A stretch of DNA of 64,000 nucleotides from Chaetorhynchus papuensis. Its lineage: Eukaryota; Chordata; Aves; Passeriformes; Rhipiduridae. Positions 43,401-52,400 of this stretch are shown here, one piece after another. The notes under the pieces are model-generated. The model saw only the letters and a program-made list of their open reading frames with translations, had not been told where the DNA came from and did not search any database. How positions within the stretch are numbered: the first letter of the stretch is position 1; every line of letters begins with the position of its first letter. The stretch spans positions 1,540,487-1,604,486 of the forward strand of contig VWYX01000013.1 of NCBI GenBank assembly GCA_013396525.1, given 5' to 3'. Position numbers and translations under genes: made by a program.

Positions 43401-46400
43401 GAGAAATAACACAGATGCCTGTGCTGGCTGTCTGCAAAAAGTGTGTTTCCCTGCACGTCAGCAACTCCAGCACTCTCACAGCAAAACAATTTGTTACAAC
43501 ATGAAATAGAATTCACTGTAAAATGCCATTGCATTACCATATTTTAATAATGCAACCATTTAAGGGTAACTGTGGAAAGAGCTCAGTCATCAATTTTAAA
43601 TCTTGCTTTGTATCTCAACTGGTTTTAAACCTAGGCAGCCGAAATCCTGCTGTAATTGCATCTTTGAAAGATGTGCGAGTGCTGCCTCGGGGCTGCGTTT
43701 TAAACATGGCTTTGGCAGCTAAGTTCTCCAGTCTCTCTAGATCTATGGTAGCATGGAAAAAGAGCAAAAGATTTAAATTGTTAGTCTTGTTGCTACTAAA
43801 CTGTGAAAATCATGTGTTTAAAGATTCAAGCATGGATTACCAGCTCCATAGATTTTAATCACAGATACCCTAGAAAAGGCAGTTTATTTTGATCTTTAGT
43901 TTCTACAGGTTACTCATACAAGGACATATTTTTAAAACAAACCAACAACTTATGCTTTAATTCCCCAGTTCAGTTAGAGGCAGTTGCCTTAATCATTTGG
44001 GAACATTAAAGTTCATCACTTGCCTGTGATTCTTGTTAGCCTAAAAAAAATAAATCTGTAATCAATACCTACACACTTAAATAACTATTCCATATACCCT
44101 CCAGAATGAAACACAGCAGACTTTTTTCTAACAATCTCTACATAATTTGGATACATTACTGGCTGAATACAGAAGCTAGCCTTCATCTTAAAAATTCCTG
44201 TGCTGGAACTTAATTCCTAAATGGAAATTAGCTGTATTGGCAAAAAAAAAAAAAAAATCACCTTAGTTTGCTGCCTATACCGGTCTTCAACAGGAAGTAA
44301 ACTTAGTTGCTTCAGTAGCTTAGTTAGTGTAAACTTCTAAGGTTTTTGCATCTGGAAAAGTATTGGTACTTAATAACCATAGTTACCTTCCTTGCATTCC
44401 TAAAGAGTCTTACTATTCATTCAGTAAGATCAATGGTTGTCTTGGTGTAAGATTAGAATTTTAGAGTAGATGCTTATTCTAGTTGCAAACTTGTTACCTT
44501 TGTACTAAGAATATGACCTACATGTATATAAACACTGAGGTTCCCCGAGTGGTTCTACCAATACAGGTGTATTTGCATGTGAATGTGCTTTATACCTGTT
44601 TGTTGTGTACATTTTGACAGCTGAATCGCAGTGACAGTGACAGCTCCACGCTAGCCAAGAAGTCTCTCTTTGTGAGAAACGCCACAGAACGACGGAGCCT
44701 GAGAGTTAAACGGGTACGTGCTGTGTTACCTGCATGTGGTTTGAAACGAAGTATGGGGAGAGTAGGAATACCAAATAACACAAAAGATGCACTTTATTTC
44801 AAGTATTTCAGCAAAAGCGACACAAGTACCACAATTACGTCCTGTAGTTTCATGTTTAAATGAACACAGTGGTCTCACCCCAATGTTATCCCCCCTCCAA
44901 CGAAGCCTGGGGTTTTTTTTGTTTGTTTGTTTCTTTGGGTTTTTTTTCAATTTCCTAGTTGTTTTAGGATCCTTAACACAGGATCCTTTTAGTTGTGGCT
45001 GAAGCCAGTAGCAAGACACTGATGCTCAGCATCATGGCATTTGTTGTTGAACTTGAGCTTATTGTTGAATTTGAGTTACTGTCAAAGGGGTCTGGGTTAA
45101 AGAAGCTGAGTATTACAAAGTGACACAAGACAGCCTACGCTGCACAAAAGTCAACACCAGCAATATACATCTTGAGCAAATTTTGGTGAAGATTTAAAGG
45201 ATTTAAATGTTCTTTTAAAGGGAATTTACTCTTCACCAAAAGTATTCAAGCAGCTAAAGTATTGAACGACAAGAGAGTAAGATTCTATTTCTCTTGCATG
45301 AAATTCATTCTTACATAAATTTAGAGAGTTATATTTTAGTCTTAATTGTAACTAGAAAAATAGTCCTTTGGAAGCCTTGTTACCGGGTAGCAGGATTACA
45401 TTTTGTATAAGAAAGAATAGGCTGGGATACTGAGAGATGGCTTCTCCTGCCTGACTTACTCATGCAAAAAGTCACTGTGAAAGGACAGTAAATAATGTGA
45501 AATATGCTGAAGAAATGCATGTTTACAGAGTTTGTAACATTATGTGTTTGGTTGGGCCTTGAAAAAGCAAATCTTTACAAAAATAAATAATGTAGTTGAA
45601 ATCTGTGGGGAATTCTGTGTAGTGTTGTGTCTCCTGGCAGTGTCATCCCAGGGATCAGAATGGGTTTTTTTGTTTTTAACCTGTAAATATATCATTGTGC
45701 ACTTGGTTGGAACATTTATTTTTAGCTAGTGACTAAAAAAAAATTCCAGGATAGGTGAATTTTTTGACTTCAGAATAAAGGACTGGCAAAAAACCCCCCA
45801 AAAATATTTGAGCTTTTCTGACTGTAGTATGTCAAACCCTCCAGCAGCCTCTCTAGGTATTAACTTTTACTGTTCTGCCTCCCAAACGGCCCAGCCTGTT
45901 TGCCAGCCGATCATGCGAAGAGCTGCACAGGAGTGCCCCGTGCGCACCTCCCTGGACTTGGAGCTGGACCTCCAGGCGTCGCGCACAAGACAGAATCGCC
46001 TGAACGATGAGCTCCAGGCCTTGCGGGACCTTAAACAAAAGCTTGAGGAAATGAAAGGCAGAGGAGAGGCAGACCTTCCTCTGTGTGTGCTAGAGGATGA
46101 ACGTTTCCAGAAACTCTTGAAACAAGCTGAAAAACAGGTATGAGCAGCATTGAGATATGTGTGAGTAAATATGCCCCTACCTTTGCTATAAATTTGTTAA
46201 AGGATTTGGTCAATCACGTTAAAAGATCTTTACAGAAGCTCACATTTGACTAATTACATCTCTGAATTACACAATGTAAACTGTTTCTTTATTGATCAAT
46301 ACTACAACATTAAACGTAGAATTTCATACTGCCTTCTAAATACTTCAGTAAGCGTAACATTTTCATACTGCCTTCTAAATACTTCAGTAAGCGTAATAGT

Positions 46401-49400
46401 TGTGGTTGGTGTAGTAAAATAGCGTTTACTTAAAAGTTAATTTAGAATTCTCACATCCCAGCCATGCTTTTACAGATTTGCATGTGCATTCTAATGTCCT
46501 TCAGCATCAGTTGCTTTGCACAGAACTTGCACAGAACTTTTAGCCAAAAGATGCTTGTAACAGGTAGAAGGAGCAATTCTGCCTTAGAGTGGTAGGGGCA
46601 TGGGGAATAGGCAGTGGCTTATTTCCTTAGGCATGACATATTTGTTCTACTTTTGGCAAAGGAAAGCCAAATTCTATTCTCTATGTGATGGTCTCTAGAA
46701 CAGTACAAGTATGTATGCACTGCCATCAGGTAGTGGCATGCCCCCAGGTGATTAAAAGACAAGAAACAGGATAGAAGAACGACATACAACAGTGAGAAGT
46801 TGGAATATGGAAAATTCCAACAAGATACATTAAAAAGTTGTTAGATGTTGTAGGGTTTTTGTTATGTTTTTGGGAGGTTGTTTGGGTTTTTAAATCATTA
46901 AGGAGATTATCAGTGGGAACAGGGCCCTGGAGAGGCAGTTGGAGGAGTTAAAAGCCCAACCAAGAAAAAAAAACCAAAACCCACCCAACCAAGAAAAAAA
47001 CCCAAAACCCACCCAACCTGCACAGCTGGAGGTATTCTGAACCTAACTGGTCCAGACCCTGACTACTGGGCTCTGGCACGACCTGCTGTGAGCAGGAGGT
47101 TGGAGTAGAGTAGTTCTGGAGCCCCCTTCCCATCCAAGTCAGTCAAATGTACATCAGTTTTCAATGAGGAGAGGCTGTGCGTGACAGCCAGGAGGGATCT
47201 GTGCTCCTTAGCTCTTCATGGTTGATAGAGACAAGTGTTTTGGTACACCAGGTTGTTCAGAGCAGTAAAAATGGAAAGTTTTAACAAGGTGCAGAGGTCC
47301 TCCTCATATGTAAGCAAAAGTTGTTGGTTTTGTTGGTTTGGTTTTTTTAAAGCTAAATGTCAGTAAATAGCCTTGTGTAGAAGAGGAAAGGGTGAGCCTA
47401 ATATTTATATATACAAAGCTGAGCTCTGCATTAGATGTTAGGAATGAGATACTCCACATATAAGAGATAAAAACATAAACAAAAACATCACAGGATCAGC
47501 AGATGTCAAAAAGCAAGTAAGATAGGAATTGCTAAGGAAAATACTTGGAACAAAACAAATCATTACTTTAGCATCTAAATCCTATTATGCCTGTAACTTG
47601 AACATAGTTCATTTTTGGTTTCCCTTTTCAAAGCAAATGATAAAACTGCAGTGGGTCAACAAGGATGGTCAAGGGAGGAAACAACTTCTGTGTTAGGAAT
47701 GGCTAAGTAGCTACAACTGAAGTCCATACAGCCATGAGTGTGGTGGAAGAGAGTAATTAATCATGGTCTTTTATTCTCCAAGAAGGAGAGAATTGAACAG
47801 ATGGCAGGTTAAACACAAGCAAACATAGGGTGACATTCAGAAACTGTAAAAATGTTTGCAACAAAACATGGAGTGCTGCAAGCTTGCACAGGTTCAAAAA
47901 ATGTATTAATTTGCTAAATTTATGGCAGAAAAATGCATGTAATGATACCACATATTTCAAGAAGTCCTTGACTGATACCTTAGGAAACAAAACTTTTCCC
48001 CAGTGTGTTCTCCCAGTTCTACATTTATGACCTGTTCTGTCTTCTGGTCCCTATTTTGGCACCTGCTGTAGACTGTAGGTAGTGGAGTACTAAAATGACT
48101 ATAAAACACTGGCAGAGTTTAGGGTGAGCATTGATGAGTGTTCTGAAAAACCCTTGGGCAATATGGGGGAAGATAGTGCAGTGTTTAAACTTAGTGTAAC
48201 TGTGTTGGTTTTTACCATGTGAATTCATTATATGAATTTGATCTAAGTTTTAACCCATAAAAATAGTAGCATATAGAAAAGAAGCATAGCTAAATTTATG
48301 TAGAAGTTCACAGTTTATATCTAATGCTGGATGCAGGACAGAAATTATATTTCTGAGTGTTTCATTTAAATTACTCCCATTCAAAAGCTATTCCCTCTAG
48401 AACAAAGTATGCCTGTGCAACATTTCATATTATGAATCCTTTGGATTTGTGCTTTATTTCAGCTGGCTCTTTCAAGGCAGGAGGTAGGTTTGTCACATTT
48501 TGTATGGCTGGTGTCAATGATCAACACCATTACACACACTGTGGTGAGGAATAAGGGTAATAATACACATTCCTAAAATATATGCAGGCACTAGCACAGC
48601 ATTTAAGTCCTTCTTTCCAAGGTAAAAGTCAGAACGATGATCATAGTCACTCCACCTCTTTGAAGAGTGCTTACAAAGTTTCTAGAAATATTTCTACCCT
48701 TAAAATCATTGCAGCCTTCCCCTGCAGAGCAAAACAACCCTGAGAGCGCTGTACCGTGTTGTCAGTGTTTCCCCTTGGGTTAGCAAAACACAGCAGCCTA
48801 GAGAACATTGTCATAGATTATTTCTTAGATCCTGCAGGCATTATAATGGCACAGACTAATGCAGCAGCTGGAAACGCCAGAGAAATTGTGAGAGTCTCAA
48901 GTGAAAAATGAAACCGCAGATGTGGGGGATGTTGAAAATCAGTGGCTGCTTGCCTGCATGCAGTTACTCTGCTTGAAGCCAAATCCACAGACTCCATACC
49001 TTCCCTCCCATTCCTTCCACACCTTCCTAAGTGCAGCAAGTATGTAATGCCCACCAATACCTGCAGATCAGAAAACAGAGGTAATTCTGTGCACCAAAAG
49101 CGTTTTCTCTTGTTTAGATTGGATGTTTATGAGAAATCATGCAGCATTTCAAAGTTTGAGTCTTAAATCCTCATACAAGCAGGTTTTCAGACACCTAGTG
49201 TCCTCTGAAGTACCACTTCTGTTTATATCCAAAAAAGATTCCTGTAAATATCTTCTTTATTTCTTTTTAGTACATCTTCTATGTAGAGGTAATATGTAAT
49301 TATGTCATTAATACCAATAATCATGTCCTTGTCCCAATGATTTGGTGTTTAGCACAGTTAGTTTTTCTCTAGATTCAGTTTCTTCTATACAAAAACCACA

Positions 49401-52400
49401 GAAGAACAAGACAGGAAATAGCGTTTCAGCTCTAATTTTGATAGAGTTTCTTCGTTGTCATCTTAAACAAGCTTAAACTAAGCCCAGATAGAGACATTCC
49501 TATCTGACACTTATGTTTGGTAGATAAGTGTTGTGAATGAAAGTTTTAAAGAATAAAGAAATGTGCTTAAAGAATTTGAGATCATAGTGTTGCTGGGGGG
49601 TGGCAGTGCATCACCACAAAATGTGCCAGATTTTTGGGACTTACTGAATGTCTGGCCATTGCATTAGTGTGTTTTTCTGTATTTTTAATAAAGCACTCAA
49701 GAAACATGATGTAAATATAAACCTGGTCATCTACATACCTTCTCATATGCATATTCCTAGAGACATTGGGCTGAAATCCAAGTTTCTCTTAGAGCATCCT
49801 GAAAAAATAAATGGATTCCAAAATGAAAAAGGGATACATGGTAATAGAGAGTATGAAAACAAAGAAGTCCTCTATGCTTTTAAATCTGAAATGCAGTAAT
49901 CACAAGAATCTCATATATACTTAGGGAAAGGATAAAATTAGAAAATTTTTAAATATTGTGTGTTTAGTGCTTTGATGATAAATATTAATTAGGGGAGCTG
50001 GTAAAACATATGGCCGGTGACATACACAAAATTAATTAAGACATTACTAATCTAAGTTGTAGATTGCAAATTTATGTTCACTAACTAATAAAGAAAACAA
50101 TATTTATAGGTTAATTTCATTTTAAAATCTTAGCTGTTTTGGAGTTGGGGACTGAAGAAGTTAACAGCAGTACAAGCTGACTGGATTTTGAGTCAGTTTT
50201 TGAAAGGGTGGTGCTCTTTCATGTAAAATACTTTCATATAGAAACCAGAGTGCGTTTCAACAGACAGAGGGAACCACTATCCTGCTGTGAGCAGCTTTCT
50301 TATAACTACCCAGTATGAAACTGATAGTATGGACTAGCTCTTTTGAATTAGTTGGTTTTGTTGTTTAGGAATCCACTGGGTTGAATTCAGAACTGGGATG
50401 TGAACTCCTAAGTTACAAACTAGCTTTGAAGATCACTGTTTCAGGCTTGCAAATTTATTTTAATTTGAGGTAATGAACAGCATTTTCAAGTCTCTAAAGA
50501 ATCAAAAATTAAACTCTCGACAACTTTATAGTTGTTCAAGAATGTGAACTGCTTCTATTGAACTTTGATGGCTGACAAAATTCAAAATACAATAAATAAC
50601 ACTTGTCTGACAGCCCCTGCAGTCTTAAAATAAAAGCACTGCCCACACCATGCACCCCACATGTGATGGGGGTGACAATGCATTTGTTACAGAACTCACC
50701 TGTGTATGAATGGGGGTCATTTGTCTAAGAATTCCAGGTGACTGCCCGCCTAAAAAGAGCTGCTGTTCAAATTATTGGATATTCAGAAACCCAAGATAAA
50801 GTTTTTTAAAGCCAAAGCACAGCTATGTTTCAGCAGCAGTCTTGTTGCTGAAATGGTGGATGGCATAGCTGCAGCTGTCCTGTTGATGCTTAGTAAAGGC
50901 ATAAGTAATAGAGCCAGCAATACTGAGGTGCAGAAATTCAGTAACTTACTGTGGGGTATGTAACTGCTCAGCTCTGTTCACAAAAGACCTTTGGTCTCTT
51001 GTTACCACTGGTGTTCAGTTCACTTGCTTTGGCTTTTACACCTCTACTATGCAAATGAAAGAAGTGAGTCTCACATGAAAAACAGGTGCCATGTCATGAA
51101 TAAAGGTACAAAAGCTCATGTTCCTTGTTAACATGGTCAACAAAATTTGAAAGTGTATTTTGAGAGCACACCTTCCCTATTTTTTCTGTCAGTCACTTTA
51201 GAGTAAGTATAGGCAACTTTCCTGAGAGCTTTCATCAGGAAATAAAAGTATTTTATATGGGAAGAGAATCAGTGACTCCCAGTTCTAAAAAGATACTTGG
51301 ATAGACAACATGTGTTCATACAAATTTAGGTATTGTCTAACTACAGCCCTAAGAAGTATCAGAATTTATAAAACCTAGTGGCCACCTGTGATGGCATGGA
51401 GTTTGCTCTATTTATTTTTTTAGGAAAAGCCCCGTTACCTTATTTCGCGGCCATGGCTTAGGCTTGTGATGTCAGTCTTTCATCTTGCTGACCTTTTATA
51501 TAGAGATCATCATAGATTCATTTAGGCAGGAAAAGACCTTTGGTATCATGGAGTCCAACAGTAAACCTGGCACTGCCAAGTGTTTTGCTTGATGCAGAAG
51601 CATCTCTCACTTCTTTGAAACGAGTAGTTGTTCATTATCGGCACAATACCATTGTTTTTCTCGATACAGGCTGAACAGTCAAAAGAAGAGCAGAAACAAG
51701 GTTTAAGTGCTGAGAAATTGATGAGGAAAGCTTCTAAGGATGTGTGCCGGCTACGGGAGCAGAGCCAGAAAGTGCCACTGCAGGTGCAGTCATTCAGGTA
51801 CGGCCCGTTCTGCTTTTCATGCTCTTTTTAATGTAGTGAAGCAACATGAACGATTTCTGGTTATAATCAGACATGCCCTGTTGTATTAGTAAGAAGTCCA
51901 CATGGCTTTGACTTGCCAGAAACATCACACATTTCCAACATGGCTCTAAGTTGGAGTTTCAGAGGACCAGGCCTCAGTGACCTGCTCCTGTGGCAGTTCA
52001 GAGCATGATGAGGAAGCCAGGCAGAGTGTCAGACCCCTGTGTGCCATCTGCTGTAGGCAGCACGTGTGTGACTCTTGCTGTGGCTCACCTCATCCACAGC
52101 AGGCTGACAGTGGCTTTAACTCATGAAAGCTCTTCCAGTGATGCCAGGGGGCTGAAGCAAATCGCCGCTCAAGGAGAAGTAGGACAGGATACAGCTCATC
52201 AGGAAACTCATTAACCACTACTTGTGCCTTGCTCAAGACTTAGTATTAAAGAAAGATTTTGAGTCCCTCGTCTCTTTTGTTTCCCTTCTCCTTCTGGTTG
52301 TGAATCAACCTATTACTTGAAGCAATGAATGAAGTGTTCTTGCTTAGTATAAGCCAGAACGAACACTTGTTATCCTAAACCTTACTGGTCTAAATTCCTA

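Larger units (their letters stand above)
46138..51669 (+). other. WWC2: WWC2 intron (5.5 kb)
   Basis: The longest fully contained intron. It holds a 39-bp tandem duplication (46322-46396), a CR1 relic with an internal A/C-rich tandem repeat (46919-47140) and a second CR1 relic at its 3' edge (51506-51625). The rest is AT-rich with no recognised gene. Confidence 0.85.

Noticed and set aside
45857..45894. Alternative upstream acceptor (CTCTCTAG) for the exon at 45895
   Set aside because: Using it would add 38 bases and break the frame; the acceptor at 45894 keeps the conserved VCQ...RTSLDLELDLQ sequence.
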